Shown here: piece after piece, positions 7,192 to 17,532 of the stretch
How positions within the stretch are numbered: position 1 is the first letter of the stretch
How the letters are laid out: every line of letters starts with the position of its first letter
Made by a program: the position numbers and the translations under genes
From: Syntrophales bacterium
GTDB lineage: Bacteria > Desulfobacterota > Syntrophia > Syntrophales > JADFWA01
Assembly: GCA_030655775.1 (NCBI GenBank)
Contig: JAUSPI010000101.1
Location: 1 to 41,685, forward strand
Length of the DNA stretch: 41,685 nt
Direction of reading: 5' to 3'
The notes under the pieces: model-generated
The model's input: the letters and a program-made list of their open reading frames with translations, nothing else
Database searches by the model: none
Told to the model about the DNA's origin: nothing

Positions 7192-7327
7192 GAATCTCCC
7201 CGCAACAAATTGCGGGGAACGAAGTAATTCGAAGAATAATCTCCGACTGTTAAGGAAAATGTTTATTTTTTATTCGCTCGCTAACCCGGCCGCAAGCAGC
7301 GGGGAATGCGCTCGCTGTCCAGTTCAA
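7190..7327 (+). repeat. Dispersed GCGGGGAA hairpin repeat, copy 1
   Basis: It starts TTGAATCTCCCCGCAAC, contains CTCCGACTGTTAAGGAAAAT and TTCGCTCGCTAACC, and ends CGCTCGCTGTCCAGTTCAA. The hairpins CCCCGCAACAAATTGCGGGG and GGCCGCAAGCAGCGGGG lie inside. The same blocks recur, in partly different order, at 15436-15573 and 17752-17961. The two ends are TTGAA and TTCAA. Confidence 0.75.
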
Positions 7328-7359
7328 CCTCCTAATCTCACTTGAAGAAAGGAAGGTCT

Positions 7360-8616
7360 ATGAGCGTCAAGGAAAAGATTACCGAAATAGCAAGAAATGC
7401 CAGACGTGCCGGTAATACACTGGCCAACATGTCATCCGATGTGAAAAACAGAGCACTTTTACAAATGGCGGAAGAACTTGTCAGGCAGACCGATTATCTC
7501 GTTTCCGAAAATGCAAAGGATCTTGACTATGCTAATAAAAAGGGTCTTTCAGCAGCAATGATAGACAGGCTCACCCTTAACGAAATGACGATAAAGGGGA
7601 TTGCAGATGGTCTTATGGAAGTTGCGGCTCTGCCTGATCCCGTGGGAAAAATAACTTCGATGTGGCGCAGGCCCAATAATTTACTCGTGGGAAAGAAGAG
7701 AATTCCCCTTGGCGTTATAGGGATTATCTATGAATCTCGCCCGAACATTACAGCGGACGCTGCCGCGCTGTGCCTCAAGTCGGGAAACGCCGTCATCCTG
7801 AGAGGGGGCTCCGAAGCGATAAATTCCAATGTCGCCATTACCGGATTACTGCAGAAGGTCTTGCGCAACGTCGGAATTCCGGAGGCAGCCATACAGGTCA
7901 TATCGATTACCGACAGGGAGGCGGTAAATGTAATGCTCCAACTTGAGGAATATATAGATCTCATTATACCGAGAGGCGGGGAAGAGCTGATCAGGGCCGT
8001 CGTGGATCAATCAAAAATACCGGTCATTAAGCATTACAAAGGCGTCTGCCACATTTTTGTTGACGCCAGTGCGGATTTCGATATGGCCGAAAAGATATGC
8101 ATGAACGCCAAGACCCAGAGACCCGGCGTCTGCAATGCCATGGAGACCCTTCTTATCCACAAGGATATCGCGGAGACTTTCCTGCCGGGGATGGCGGAAA
8201 AATTCCGTGAGGCGGGAGTCGTCCTGAGGGGCTGCGATAAGACCAGGTCAATTCTGCCTGACATTGAAAAGGCTTCCGAGGATGACTGGTATGAGGAATA
8301 TTTAGACCTTATTCTGGCGGTACGTGTTGTTGAAGACATTGATGAAGCAACAGCACATATAGAAAAATACGGCTCTCTCCACACCGAATCAATCATAACC
8401 GGAGACTACAATAATTCTCAGCGCTTTTTGAACGAGGTCAATTCCTCGACCGTTCTGGTCAATGCCTCTACAAGATTCAGCGACGGTTTCGAACTCGGTC
8501 TCGGGGCAGAAATAGGAATAAGCACGACAAAGCTTCACGCCTTCGGACCGATGGGTCTTGAAGAGCTGACAACAACCAAGTTTATCATCTATGGTGACGG
8601 ACAGGTAAGGACATGA
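7360..8616 (+). CDS. proA: Gamma-glutamyl phosphate reductase
   Basis: ProA reduces gamma-glutamyl phosphate to glutamate semialdehyde with NADPH in proline synthesis. The 418-residue length is typical. I start at the ATG at 7360, behind GAAAGGAAGG, rather than at the in-frame TTG at 7342. Visible signatures are [20 protein letters not shown] (about 125-144), the glycine-rich LRGGSEA, and [15 protein letters not shown] with catalytic Cys258. The tail [20 protein letters not shown] is also diagnostic. It opens a tight operon: its TGA overlaps the ATG of nadD by four bases. proB is not in the window. Confidence 0.97.
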   Translation: MSVKEKITEIARNARRAGNTLANMSSDVKNRALLQMAEELVRQTDYLVSENAKDLDYANKKGLSAAMIDRLTLNEMTIKGIADGLMEVAALPDPVGKITSMWRRPNNLLVGKKRIPLGVIGIIYESRPNITADAAALCLKSGNAVILRGGSEAINSNVAITGLLQKVLRNVGIPEAAIQVISITDREAVNVMLQLEEYIDLIIPRGGEELIRAVVDQSKIPVIKHYKGVCHIFVDASADFDMAEKICMNAKTQRPGVCNAMETLLIHKDIAETFLPGMAEKFREAGVVLRGCDKTRSILPDIEKASEDDWYEEYLDLILAVRVVEDIDEATAHIEKYGSLHTESIITGDYNNSQRFLNEVNSSTVLVNASTRFSDGFELGLGAEIGISTTKLHAFGPMGLEELTTTKFIIYGDGQVRT

Positions 8617-9263
8617 AGTGGGGATTACTGGGAGGAACGTTCGATCCGATTCATCTCGGCCACCTGAGATGTGCCGAGGAGATCCTCGAAATCTTCGAGC
8701 TTGAGAAGATAATATTTATCCCGGCCTCCAAACCACCCCTTAAAACACGCAGCAATATCGCCCCCTTTCATCACCGCATGGAGATGATCAGGCTGGCTAC
8801 CTCTGAAAACCGATCATTTTCAGTCTCCGACATAGAAGACAGGAAAAAAGGCACCTCTTATTCTATCGAGACGGTAAAATACTTTCTTGAAGAACACGGC
8901 AAAGATCTGACACTCTTTTTCATCCTGGGGCAGGACGCCTTTCAGGGTATAAAGCTTTGGAAAGACTGGGAAGAGTTATTGCTGTTGTGTAATTTTATAG
9001 TCATGACAAGACCGGGCTACACGATCAAAAGGCTCGAAGGGCTTTTCCCTCACGATTTTGCTTCTCGATTTAAATACAACAAGGTCACAGATGGATTCGA
9101 AGGTCCCACTGGTTCTTCTATCTTTTTCAGAGAGGTCTCCTTCCTGGATATATCATCCACTGACATAAGAAACAGGATTACAAAGGGAACGTCGATACGG
9201 TATATTGTACCGGAGCCGGCATGTGGCTACATTTCAGACCATTCACTTTACAGGGGGCCATAA
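8613..9263 (+). CDS. nadD: Nicotinate-nucleotide adenylyltransferase
   Basis: NadD transfers AMP from ATP to nicotinate mononucleotide, making deamido-NAD. The 216-residue protein begins [19 protein letters not shown], containing the nucleotidyltransferase motif [11 protein letters not shown], and has the late SSTDIRNRI segment that closes the ATP site. PASKPPLK and LGQDAF are further family marks. Translation is coupled to proA by an ATGA overlap, and its TAA shares one base with the next ATG (TAATG). The pairing of proA and nadD is common in Desulfobacterota, where obgE and proB often lie nearby; neither is seen here. Confidence 0.95.
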   Translation: MKWGLLGGTFDPIHLGHLRCAEEILEIFELEKIIFIPASKPPLKTRSNIAPFHHRMEMIRLATSENRSFSVSDIEDRKKGTSYSIETVKYFLEEHGKDLTLFFILGQDAFQGIKLWKDWEELLLLCNFIVMTRPGYTIKRLEGLFPHDFASRFKYNKVTDGFEGPTGSSIFFREVSFLDISSTDIRNRITKGTSIRYIVPEPACGYISDHSLYRGP

Positions 9264-9661
9264 TGACTGGACTTTTTATCAGGTGGTTGATTTTGACGGC
9301 AGCAATAATCTTCGCTTCCTATATTATGGATGGAATTCATGTGAGCGACTTCCTTTCCGCTTTCTTCGCGGCAGCCATACTGGGTATACTGAATGCTTTT
9401 TTCCGTCCGATACTTATTATTCTCACGCTTCCCATCAATATATTAAGCCTCGGCCTTTTCACATTCGTGATAAATGCACTCCTTCTGAAAATGGCCTCCG
9501 GTGTGATCTCCGGCTTTGATGTTCACGGATTCTGGTCGGCAGTATTTGGTTCTCTCATAATAAGTCTGGTAAGCTGGCTTCTCAGTTCATTCATCAATGA
9601 GCAGGGTCGTGTGGAATACATCGACTTGAAGAAAAGAGATGAAGACAGGTGGGAGCTATGA
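9263..9661 (+). CDS. YvlD/phage-holin-IV-type membrane protein
   Basis: This 132-residue protein carries four predicted membrane spans: about 5-23, 28-55, 58-82 and 90-108, followed by a short charged tail. The pattern [23 protein letters not shown] is the signature of the YvlD/DUF360 (phage holin family IV-like) proteins, whose exact role is unknown. I start at the ATG 9263, which shares a base with the nadD stop and follows CAGGGGG; a frame opening earlier would overlap nadD for no reason. Its TGA overlaps the mutS start by four bases, so it is translated within the proA-nadD-mutS operon. Confidence 0.85.
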   Translation: MTGLFIRWLILTAAIIFASYIMDGIHVSDFLSAFFAAAILGILNAFFRPILIILTLPINILSLGLFTFVINALLLKMASGVISGFDVHGFWSAVFGSLIISLVSWLLSSFINEQGRVEYIDLKKRDEDRWEL

Positions 9662-12258
9662 ATCTTACCCCGGCCATGAAACAGTATGTGGAAATCAAGG
9701 AAAAACATAATGATTGTATCCTCTTTTTCAGGATGGGTGACTTTTATGAAATGTTTTTTGATGATGCCGTTACCGCTTCCAGAGTCCTGGAGATTACCCT
9801 GACTTCGAGAAACAAGGGGAAGAAGGACAGTATCCCCCTGTGCGGTATTCCCTATCATGCGGCCTCATCTTACATATCAAAGCTTATTGAAAAGGGATTT
9901 AAAGTAGCAATCTGTGAACAGGTTGAAGACCCTAAAAAAGCAAAAGGAATAGTCAAAAGAGAGGTGGTACGCGTAGTAACGCCTGGTCTGGTCGTTGATC
10001 CTGAAAACCTCCAGGCCAAGGAAAATAATTTCCTGGCCGGGTTTTCAATAAGAGACGGCACCCTTGGACTCGCCTTTATTGATATATCTACCGGCGAGTT
10101 CCGTGTCACTGAATCAAGTGACAGGGAGTTCTTTCTGAACGAGATCGCCGGCCTGGATTTCAGGGAGATCGTTGCGGAAGAGAATTTAAAAGGAAGCAGT
10201 CTTCTCAAGGCATTTTCGGGGTCCGTGGTAAATTATCTTCCTTCCGATTATTTTGTTTATGATGCGGCAGTTGCCGTTCTCAGAGAATATTTTCCTGAGG
10301 ATGTTCTATCTGAAATTGATGTCGAAGCACATCCGACAATGGCAGAAGCGGCCGGTGCAGTTCTTCGATATGTAACGGAAACACAAAGAGACCGCCTCGT
10401 CCATATTAATGACATTACGTGGTATGACACGGCCAGCTACCTGGTGCTGGATGATATTGTTAGAAAAAACCTGGAACTGTTCACCACAATTTCCGATAAC
10501 AGAAAAACTGGCTCCCTCTTCAATGTCCTTGATGAGACGGTTACCGCTATGGGCGGCAGGAGGCTACGCTGGTGGTTCAGCTATCCACTCGTTGATCCGG
10601 AGAAAATTAAAGAAAGGCTGGTTGCTGTATCTGAGATAAAGGACCGTCACCTGTTGCGGGACGATCTGCGGAAAGCTTTTTCAGATGTTTACGATCTGGA
10701 GAGGCTGGGAAGCAGGATATCGATGAAGGTTGCCAATGGCCGGGATCTGGTTGCGCTTATGACCTCCCTTAAGGCACTGCCCGGTATCAGAAAATTAATT
10801 TCTGATGCGGATTCTCCTCTGGTCTCTTCGATTTGCGAGGGTCTTGATGAGATGCAAGACATCGCTTCCCTGATAGAAAACTCGATCGTTTCTGCTCCCC
10901 CTCCCGCCATTCGTGATGGCGGCATCATAAAAGAGGGTTACGACAGTGAACTGGATGAGCTGATTTCGCTTACGAGGGACGGAAAAAGATGGATAGCCGC
11001 CCTTGAGGAAAAGGAGCGTAAACGTACGGGGATCAATTCTCTCAAGGTGGGGTACAATAGTGTATTTGGGTATTATATAGAGGTGACAAAGACCAAGACC
11101 AGTCTCGTTCCCGATGATTACATCAGAAAACAGACGCTGGTGAATGCCGAGAGATATATAAATCAGGAACTCAAAGGGTATGAATACACAGTTCTGAATG
11201 CCGAGGATAAGAAGAAGGAGAGAGAATACGATCTCTTTGTGAAGATAAGAGATCAGGCGGCTCAAGAGATCAAGAGGATTCAGAAGACCGCCTCATTGCT
11301 TGCCGATCTTGATGCCATTGTATCTCTCGCCGAGGTGGCTGAAAAGTACAATTACTGCTGTCCCCGTGTGGATGATGAAGACGCCATCGAAATACATGAT
11401 GGCAGGCATCCGGTGGTGGAACGGATGATTGTGTCTGAGGGATTTGTGCCGAATGACACCTGCCTTGATTGCGATAAGAACCGGTTTCTCATTATCACCG
11501 GTCCTAATATGGCAGGAAAATCGACCTATATCAGGCAGGTAGCGCTTATAACGCTGATGGCACAGATGGGCAGCTTCGTGCCGGCATCCGAGGCAAGGAT
11601 CGGCGTTGTCGACAGAATATTTACCCGTGTTGGAGCAACGGATAGTCTGGCCAGGGGACAGAGTACTTTTATGGTGGAGATGAACGAAGTGGCTCATATC
11701 CTGAAGAATGCCACAAAGAAAAGTTTAATTCTTCTCGATGAAGTAGGAAGGGGAACAAGTACCTTTGACGGCCTCAGCATAGCATGGGCGGTGGCGGAAC
11801 ACATCCACGATTCCGATCACATTGGTGCTCGTACCCTCTTTGCCACCCACTATCACCAGCTGACGGATATAGCCCTAACCGGGGAAGGGGTGAAGAATTT
11901 TCATGTTGCCGTGAAGGAGTGGGGTGAAAGGATAATATTCTTAAGGAAGATTGTAGCGGGGGGTACAAGCAGGAGTTATGGCATCCAGGTTGCCCGCCTT
12001 GCGGGGGTCCCTGAAGAGGTTATCTTGAGGGCAAGGGAAGTCCTGGAAAATCTGGAAAAGGGGGAGCTGGATGAGGTAGGAATGCCTAAAATAGCCCCCG
12101 GGAAAGACAAAGAAAAAAAAGGGCAGTTAAGCCTCTTTATGGATGATGAGGATCATGTCTTAAATGAACTCAAGGGGCTTGATATTGTCAATATGACTCC
12201 AATGGAAGCATTGCATATGATAAATGAATGGCAAACCAAAATGAAAGGTAATAAGTGA
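9658..12258 (+). CDS. mutS: DNA mismatch repair protein MutS
   Basis: MutS binds mismatches as a dimer and uses ATP to recruit MutL. The 866-residue protein has all main parts: N-terminal mismatch-binding domain with [11 protein letters not shown] (the F-x-E motif, about residues 23-33), connector, lever and clamp domains, and the ABC ATPase with Walker [10 protein letters not shown] (about 616-624) and Walker [17 protein letters not shown] (about 688-703). The family signature [17 protein letters not shown] lies between them. I use the ATG at 9658, behind GGTGGGAG, rather than the GTG at 9649. It closes the proA operon. mutL is not in the window. Confidence 0.97.
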   Translation: MNLTPAMKQYVEIKEKHNDCILFFRMGDFYEMFFDDAVTASRVLEITLTSRNKGKKDSIPLCGIPYHAASSYISKLIEKGFKVAICEQVEDPKKAKGIVKREVVRVVTPGLVVDPENLQAKENNFLAGFSIRDGTLGLAFIDISTGEFRVTESSDREFFLNEIAGLDFREIVAEENLKGSSLLKAFSGSVVNYLPSDYFVYDAAVAVLREYFPEDVLSEIDVEAHPTMAEAAGAVLRYVTETQRDRLVHINDITWYDTASYLVLDDIVRKNLELFTTISDNRKTGSLFNVLDETVTAMGGRRLRWWFSYPLVDPEKIKERLVAVSEIKDRHLLRDDLRKAFSDVYDLERLGSRISMKVANGRDLVALMTSLKALPGIRKLISDADSPLVSSICEGLDEMQDIASLIENSIVSAPPPAIRDGGIIKEGYDSELDELISLTRDGKRWIAALEEKERKRTGINSLKVGYNSVFGYYIEVTKTKTSLVPDDYIRKQTLVNAERYINQELKGYEYTVLNAEDKKKEREYDLFVKIRDQAAQEIKRIQKTASLLADLDAIVSLAEVAEKYNYCCPRVDDEDAIEIHDGRHPVVERMIVSEGFVPNDTCLDCDKNRFLIITGPNMAGKSTYIRQVALITLMAQMGSFVPASEARIGVVDRIFTRVGATDSLARGQSTFMVEMNEVAHILKNATKKSLILLDEVGRGTSTFDGLSIAWAVAEHIHDSDHIGARTLFATHYHQLTDIALTGEGVKNFHVAVKEWGERIIFLRKIVAGGTSRSYGIQVARLAGVPEEVILRAREVLENLEKGELDEVGMPKIAPGKDKEKKGQLSLFMDDEDHVLNELKGLDIVNMTPMEALHMINEWQTKMKGNK

Positions 12259-12325
12259 ATAAATACTCAGGTATCAGCATTTACGAGTCACAAAGCGCCA
12301 TTCGTTACCCAAATTAAATGTGATG

Positions 12326-12509
12326 TATTCGTAAAAAGTCTTTTCATAGCGAATCTAAGCATTTTGGGAAAAAGATGCTGGCAGTGACTGGCGTTAAGAA
12401 AATCTAACTGTTTGAGTGCGTTAGCACGAGTTTTAGATTTTTAGCCGGGCAATAACAGCATCCCCAAAATGGTTCTGAGCGAAGAAAACGGACTTTTTAC
12501 GAGAACATC
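12326..12509. repeat. MITE-like element with TTCGTAAAAAG ends, copy 1
   Basis: ATTCGTAAAAAGTC at the left is mirrored by GACTTTTTACGAG at the right. The inside is a long imperfect palindrome: AGCGAATCTAAGCATTTTGG pairs with CCCCAAAATGGTTCTGAGCG, and GTTTGAGTGCGTTAGCAC marks the centre. It encodes nothing. Near-identical copies are at 21749-22000 and 34565-34754, with a divergent copy at 19457-19614. It fills the gap between mutS and the BON lipoprotein gene. Confidence 0.85.
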
Positions 12510-12527
12510 AAATGTGGAGGCAGTATT

Positions 12528-13079
12528 ATGAAAAAGCACCTTATGATGATATCATATTTTGTTATCCTGGCAATTGTTTGCGGATGCACTACTGTTTATA
12601 AGGCAGCCGTGGATGAACGCAACGTGAGTACTATTGCCAGCGATAATAAAATTGCAGTAACTGTTTCAAAAAGGTTTTTTGATGATGCAACTATTAAAAT
12701 TCTTGACATCTCCGCAGACTGCTATAACGGTCATGTGTATCTAATTGGCGAGTACGAAAACGAAAAGCAGAAGAGTAGAGCCGTAAAAATTGCCAGGGGC
12801 GTAAAGGGCGTCAAATCTGTAACCACTTATCTGCTTCCGAAGAAAAAGGGAGATCGCTGCGGAACATCTGACAATGTTGCAATAATCGCAAAAGTTAAGG
12901 CAAGGCTGATCAAAGACAAGGAAATCTGGTCGACAAACATCAAAGTAAAATCGGTTCAATGTAACGTAGTGCTTCTGGGTATCATCGGTTCCAAGGCGGA
13001 AATCCATAAAATTATCGACTACACTAAAAGTGTAGAAGGTGTCCGGAGTGTCAAGTCTTTCCTGAAATCCATTAAGTAA
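12528..13079 (+). CDS. Two-BON-domain lipoprotein
   Basis: The 183-residue protein begins with a lipoprotein signal (MKKHLMM, hydrophobic core, VCGC with Cys at about 20) and so is probably lipid-anchored in the periplasm. Two BON domains follow: about 43-110, ending in the glycine-valine rich ARGVKGVKSVTTYL, and about 115-183, ending VEGVRSVKSFL. BON domains bind phospholipid or other envelope surfaces; relatives include OsmY and DolP. The start has GGAGGCAGT a few bases upstream. Its stop codon directly abuts the stop of the opposite gene at 13080. Confidence 0.8.
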   Translation: MKKHLMMISYFVILAIVCGCTTVYKAAVDERNVSTIASDNKIAVTVSKRFFDDATIKILDISADCYNGHVYLIGEYENEKQKSRAVKIARGVKGVKSVTTYLLPKKKGDRCGTSDNVAIIAKVKARLIKDKEIWSTNIKVKSVQCNVVLLGIIGSKAEIHKIIDYTKSVEGVRSVKSFLKSIK

Positions 13080-15356
13080 TCACTTCATACACACTCTGTA
13101 TACCTGTTTAAAGTCTGTAAACCCATTAATGGCTTTAAGTATTCCATCCTGCAGGAGGGTAGTCATATCTTCGGAGAGGGCTGTGTCACGTATTTCTTCA
13201 ACCATTGCGTGTTTCTGAATCAATCTTTTGATGCTGTCTGTTGCAACAAGAACTTCATGAATGGCTATTCTGCCTTTGTATCCTGAATTATTGCATTGGC
13301 TGCAACCCTTTGCACGGTATAATTTAAAATCATCATTGTAAGGAATGTTGAGCTTTAAAAATGCTTCTTCTCCATAACTGCGCGCCATTCCATCATAGTC
13401 TTCCTTTGAGGGATGATATTCCTCCTTACATTTATCACAAAGCGTTCTTACCAGTCTCTGCGCAAGTATGCAAAGGAGAGAATCGGCAAAATTGAGAGGG
13501 TCTATCCCCATATCAAGAAGCCGGACAATCGTCTCCGGGGCACTGTTGGTATGAAGGGTGGAAAAAACAAGATGTCCTGTGAGTGAGGCCTCAACACCAA
13601 TCTTGGCAGTTTCAAAATCCCTCATCTCTCCAACCATGATGACATCCGGATCAGCCCTCAGAAAAGCGCGCATGGCATTGCTGAAGTTAAGCCCGATCTT
13701 GGGGTTGACCTGTACCTGACGGAGACCGTATTGTGTAATTTCGACGGGATCTTCTGCCGTCCAGATCTTCTTTTCCGGAGTGTTGATATGATGTAGTGCG
13801 GCATGAAGGGTTGTGGTCTTCCCTGACCCGGTAGGACCGACAACAAGAATCATCCCGTATGGGCTTTTAATTGTTTCCAGAAAGTTTTTATAATTGCGCG
13901 GTGACATCCCCATTTTTTCAAGCGGCATGGTTTCGCCTTTTGGGAGAATTCGCATTACCATATCCTCTTGACTGCCCTGTGTAGGCACGGTTGCAACACG
14001 CAACTCGATTTCTTTACCCCTTCTCTGCTTGAATTTTATCTTGCCATCCTGGGGGAGTCTACGCTCTGTTATATCAAGATTAGACATTATCTTGAGCCTC
14101 GAAACAACTGCTGCCCTGTAACTGTATGGAAGGGTTTGATAAACCGCACAATCACCATCAATCCTGAATCTTACTTCAACATTCTTTTTTTCTACATTGG
14201 CTTCAATATGAATATCGGATGTATTACGCACGTACGCGTCGTTTATAATCTTGTTGACGAGCTGCATGATTACGCTATCCGATTCTGTAACTACATCCCC
14301 TTCCTCCTCCAGGAATTCATCTTCCTCGTCGAGCATTCCGAGAATATCGCTTATAGATGTAACATCCTCGTGTGCCTGGAAGAAGTGGTTGATAAATCTC
14401 AATATGTCTTCCCTTGTGGCCACATTGTATTCAACCGATTTTGTCTTCAGAAGGTTTTCGATTGTGTCCCTCTTCAGGATATTGTCAGGGTCGTCCACAA
14501 TTACCATGACCTTTCCGTCTACCCTTTCTAAAGGAACCCATAACTCGCGACTGAGATATTCTCTCCTTAAATTTTTCAGCAGGTCTCCGGGTATCGGGTA
14601 TTTGTCGTTGAATTGTATGAACTTGCAGAAATAAAAATCTTCCAGGGATTTGCCGATGTCCTCTCTTGATATCTTGTATTTTGACATCAGCAGATCTTCA
14701 ATGTTTACCCTGTTTTTCCTGGCTTCAATCCAGGCACTTTCCAGATCCCTCTCCTGTATTAACTCACAGTTTATAAGATAATTAAATTTGTTTCTTCTTC
14801 TTATTTCTATTTTTTTCTGATTGAAGAAGGCAATCCCCAGAACATCTGCCATCTTTTCCAGAAAGACCTGTTCCTCAGTAGAAAATCTTCCACCCCCTTT
14901 TTTATTGAGTATCTGAATAACACCCATCATGGTATTGGCGTAAAAAATAGGGGCTGCCATTATCTGCACGGTTCTGTAATTTGTTTTTTTGTCCCAGCTG
15001 TCATCAAATGTCAGTTGTTCATCAATCTTTTTTAATTCTTCTGTGTCGTACGCATCGGCGATATTAACAACGTTCCCCGTGTTTGCCACATAGCCGGCAA
15101 TGCTTTTATTATTGACGGACAGCCTAATTTCTTTTAACTTGGTTCCTGTCAGGAACATCGAATAGATTTCATTTTTCACCTGATCCATTACATATATGGT
15201 GATTGAATATGCATTGAGAATATTTAAAATGCCGTCTTTAAGGTCTACCAGTATCTGTTTTATATTTTCAGCAGCATGGATACGATTGGCAATATCCTGT
15301 AATCCCTTATGAAGAGAAAGCTTCTCCCGCAGTTCTTTTATTTCCTGATACTTCAT
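13080..15356 (-). CDS. GspE/PilB-type secretion ATPase with N-terminal GAF domain
   Basis: This is a 758-residue assembly ATPase of the type II secretion/type IV pilus class. From the chosen start the order is: GAF domain (about 20-180), MshEN/T2SSE-N domain (about 190-330), and the hexameric ATPase. The ATPase has Walker A GPTGSGKTTT (about 507-516), Walker B DPDVIMVGEMRD, and a tetracysteine zinc loop (CDKCKEEYHP ... CSQCNNSGYKG). The GAF domain is not standard in GspE and suggests control by a small ligand or redox signal. Start choice is uncertain: ATGs at 15356, 15380 and 15455 are in frame; I prefer 15356, behind AAAGAAG. No other secretion genes are adjacent. Confidence 0.85.
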   Translation of the reverse strand: MKYQEIKELREKLSLHKGLQDIANRIHAAENIKQILVDLKDGILNILNAYSITIYVMDQVKNEIYSMFLTGTKLKEIRLSVNNKSIAGYVANTGNVVNIADAYDTEELKKIDEQLTFDDSWDKKTNYRTVQIMAAPIFYANTMMGVIQILNKKGGGRFSTEEQVFLEKMADVLGIAFFNQKKIEIRRRNKFNYLINCELIQERDLESAWIEARKNRVNIEDLLMSKYKISREDIGKSLEDFYFCKFIQFNDKYPIPGDLLKNLRREYLSRELWVPLERVDGKVMVIVDDPDNILKRDTIENLLKTKSVEYNVATREDILRFINHFFQAHEDVTSISDILGMLDEEDEFLEEEGDVVTESDSVIMQLVNKIINDAYVRNTSDIHIEANVEKKNVEVRFRIDGDCAVYQTLPYSYRAAVVSRLKIMSNLDITERRLPQDGKIKFKQRRGKEIELRVATVPTQGSQEDMVMRILPKGETMPLEKMGMSPRNYKNFLETIKSPYGMILVVGPTGSGKTTTLHAALHHINTPEKKIWTAEDPVEITQYGLRQVQVNPKIGLNFSNAMRAFLRADPDVIMVGEMRDFETAKIGVEASLTGHLVFSTLHTNSAPETIVRLLDMGIDPLNFADSLLCILAQRLVRTLCDKCKEEYHPSKEDYDGMARSYGEEAFLKLNIPYNDDFKLYRAKGCSQCNNSGYKGRIAIHEVLVATDSIKRLIQKHAMVEEIRDTALSEDMTTLLQDGILKAINGFTDFKQVYRVCMK

Positions 15357-15435
15357 ATTTTTATCTTCTTTGACTTCCATAATGCCTGCTATATTAAAGC
15401 AGATTTCAGATATTATCAATAGAAATTTGTACAAA

Positions 15436-15573
15436 TTGAAGCTCCCCCGCAACAATTTGCGGGGAATCTCCGACTGTTAAGGAAAATTGTTGATTTTATT
15501 CGCTCGCTAACCCCGCCGCAAGCAGCGGGGAACGAAGTAATTCGAAGAATAATGCGCTCGCTGTTCAGTTCAA
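15436..15573 (+). repeat. Dispersed GCGGGGAA hairpin repeat, copy 2
   Basis: It starts TTGAAGCTCCCCCGCAAC and ends CTGTTCAGTTCAA. It contains CTCCGACTGTTAAGGAAAAT, TTCGCTCGCTAACCCC and CGAAGTAATTCGAAGAATAA. Relative to the copy at 7190-7327 the CGAAGTAATTCGAAG block sits at the other hairpin, so the parts have been shuffled. It lies between the divergent GspE-like and phosphatase genes. Confidence 0.75.
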
Positions 15574-15821
15574 AACTCTTATTATGCTATTGTAATAATA
15601 TTACTCCTATCTTTGCAGTTCTTGTGGGTCAGGAAAAGCTATCCCCATTTTCAAAACTCTCAGAACATCTATCTTCCAGGGTGAAGAAATATAAAAACTT
15701 GAATATAATTATCAATTTGCTAAAATCAATCGTTACGGAAGCGTTAGAATATAAAGGAAAGCATCTCAAGCCATGTGAGGTAAATCCAAACACGTCTAAA
15801 ATGATCAAGTGATTGATAGCA

Positions 15822-16295
15822 ATGAAAATACTATTTGTCTGTACCGGTAATATCTGTCGAAGCTTCATGGCAGAGCGAATTTTGAAGAAAAAACTTACAG
15901 AAAATAATTGCAGCAATATAGAGGTTTCCTCAGCGGGCGTCTATAGTATTGAGGGAGTACCTGGCGATCCAAGAGCAGTAAAAATATTAACTGAAAATGG
16001 ATTCAATGGCTATGGACATAAATCAAAGCTGTTAACGGATGAAATGGTTGCAGATGCAGACAAGATAATTGTAATGGAAAATACCCATAAAAAGATGATC
16101 ATTGACAAATATCCCGATGCAGAAGGTAAAATCTTTCTTCTTAAATCATTTTCAGAAGATGACCACGAATTATATAAAGACATCAAGGATCCTTATGGAC
16201 TTTCGGATTACTTCTACAGGCTCTGCTTCGCGGAAATTTATATGACCATAGAAGGTCTGGTGAAAAAATGTATTAAGAATATCGGTGTAACATAA
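15822..16295 (+). CDS. Low-molecular-weight protein-tyrosine-phosphatase family
   Basis: The 157-residue protein opens MKILFVCTGNICRSFMAERI, with the C-x5-R-S phosphatase P-loop at Cys7-Ser14 (CTGNICRS). DPYGLSDYFYRLCF near residue 124 supplies the general-acid aspartate of the DP loop. Relatives dephosphorylate protein tyrosine or arginine residues; Wzb- and YwlE-like roles cannot be separated by sequence alone, though the L/M-x-AE-I pattern suits either. I chose ATG 15822, the first methionine of the fold, over a TTG nine bases earlier. No clear ribosome binding site is seen, and no tyrosine kinase gene is adjacent. Confidence 0.88.
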   Translation: MKILFVCTGNICRSFMAERILKKKLTENNCSNIEVSSAGVYSIEGVPGDPRAVKILTENGFNGYGHKSKLLTDEMVADADKIIVMENTHKKMIIDKYPDAEGKIFLLKSFSEDDHELYKDIKDPYGLSDYFYRLCFAEIYMTIEGLVKKCIKNIGVT

Positions 16296-16353
16296 GTTTT
16301 TTGATGGGATTCAGCGGGAAGGGAAAATTTACAAAATCCAGGATTTTTAAAAA

Positions 16354-17442
16354 CTATAGAGAATTTGTCTTAGATGTAATTTCCTCTTTGGGAACACTAT
16401 CAACAATATAAATGAGTTGGTTTTCATCCAACTTCACTATATTGTTTTCGGTCACCGCATTTCCGTTAACGTCAAAGAGAAGTTCGACGACCGGTCTCAT
16501 AGGATTCTTTTCATTGGTGTCAATGACGACGCCTGTGGCTTTAGTGTTGAGTCTTACATAACTTCCTACCGGGTAGATGGATATCTCCTTAATAAAAACT
16601 TTTATTATCTTTGAAGAAAAGAAAAGGTTTTTTGACCCTATCAATTCCCTGACCGACATATGCTGCATCATTGCTTTTCTATGAGGGCGGTTGTGGATCA
16701 TAGCATCGTAGACATCAATTATACCTACTATCTTTGCATATTCGCAGATTTCATCTCCTTTAAGCCCGCGTGGATAACCCTGGCCGTTTTCCCTTTCATG
16801 GTGTTCGTACGCCACGCGATGGAGCCAGGGATGGTCATTTCTAAGCGGGAACAAGATGTCTCTCCCCATCTCTACGTGTTTTCTTACAAGAGATACCTCG
16901 TAATCGTTTAATTTCCCCTCCTTTTTAATTATATTCTCCGGAACCACAAACATCCCCACATCATAAAGTAATGCAGAAAGCCCAAGTTCCAGAAGCTCTG
17001 TCTTGGAATATCCCATACTTTGACCAATCTTGAGGACACATACAAGTATGTTAGGCAGGCGAGAAATGAGGTATTCTTCCTCATAATCTAAATGAACAGA
17101 GGATTGGTAAATTTCCTTAATCAGATCGGGTATATTAATGATTTCGTTAATGATGTTGAGGGCCGGTTCAATCTCGAAAGATTTATTGTCCACAACCCTT
17201 ATCTTGACCTCTTTAATATAATTAAGGACGGCCAAAGAAAATTTTTTTATTTGTTCAATGTCGCGCTTGGTTTTAGGAGCAACAATCCCTTCATCAATCG
17301 ATAATCTGCGATCTTCTAAGTCGCTGAAGCGAACGGCCCTGGATCGCCTTTCGGGTCTTTCTGGCTTTTCAGACTTTTTCGACCCGTCAGGTTCTTCTTC
17401 TTTAGCTCCACCGCTCTTTATGACGTCAAAATATCTAACCAT
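16354..17442 (-). CDS. HD-GYP domain protein with a degenerate HD pair
   Basis: HD-GYP proteins normally hydrolyse cyclic di-GMP. This 362-residue protein has a charged linker (12-50), a helical region (60-120) and an HD-GYP domain (120-285). The domain keeps KKEGKL, the later metal histidine (RKHVEMG, His189), the HHERENGQGYPRGLKGD block (214-230) and IDVYDAM. However, the HD dyad itself reads LLYDVGM, so the metal-binding histidine is tyrosine (Tyr160) and the usual lysine of H-D-x-G-K is methionine. Hydrolysis is therefore doubtful; a c-di-GMP-binding receptor role is possible. The C-terminal ~70 residues (YPVGSYVRLNT onward) match the usual extension of these proteins. It converges with the phosphatase gene. 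Confidence 0.88.
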   Translation of the reverse strand: MVRYFDVIKSGGAKEEEPDGSKKSEKPERPERRSRAVRFSDLEDRRLSIDEGIVAPKTKRDIEQIKKFSLAVLNYIKEVKIRVVDNKSFEIEPALNIINEIINIPDLIKEIYQSSVHLDYEEEYLISRLPNILVCVLKIGQSMGYSKTELLELGLSALLYDVGMFVVPENIIKKEGKLNDYEVSLVRKHVEMGRDILFPLRNDHPWLHRVAYEHHERENGQGYPRGLKGDEICEYAKIVGIIDVYDAMIHNRPHRKAMMQHMSVRELIGSKNLFFSSKIIKVFIKEISIYPVGSYVRLNTKATGVVIDTNEKNPMRPVVELLFDVNGNAVTENNIVKLDENQLIYIVDSVPKEEITSKTNSL

Positions 17443-17532
17443 GACAAGACAGACCTTTAAGTACTACTGCTTAGAATTTGCTGCAAAATCTACTTATTTT
17501 AATATGTTGAATATCAAAAATCAAGGATAATA

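Noticed and set aside
15552-15812. 86-residue plus-strand frame before the phosphatase gene
   Set aside because: Its first codons overlap the repeat at 15436-15573, it has no recognisable domain and no ribosome binding site.
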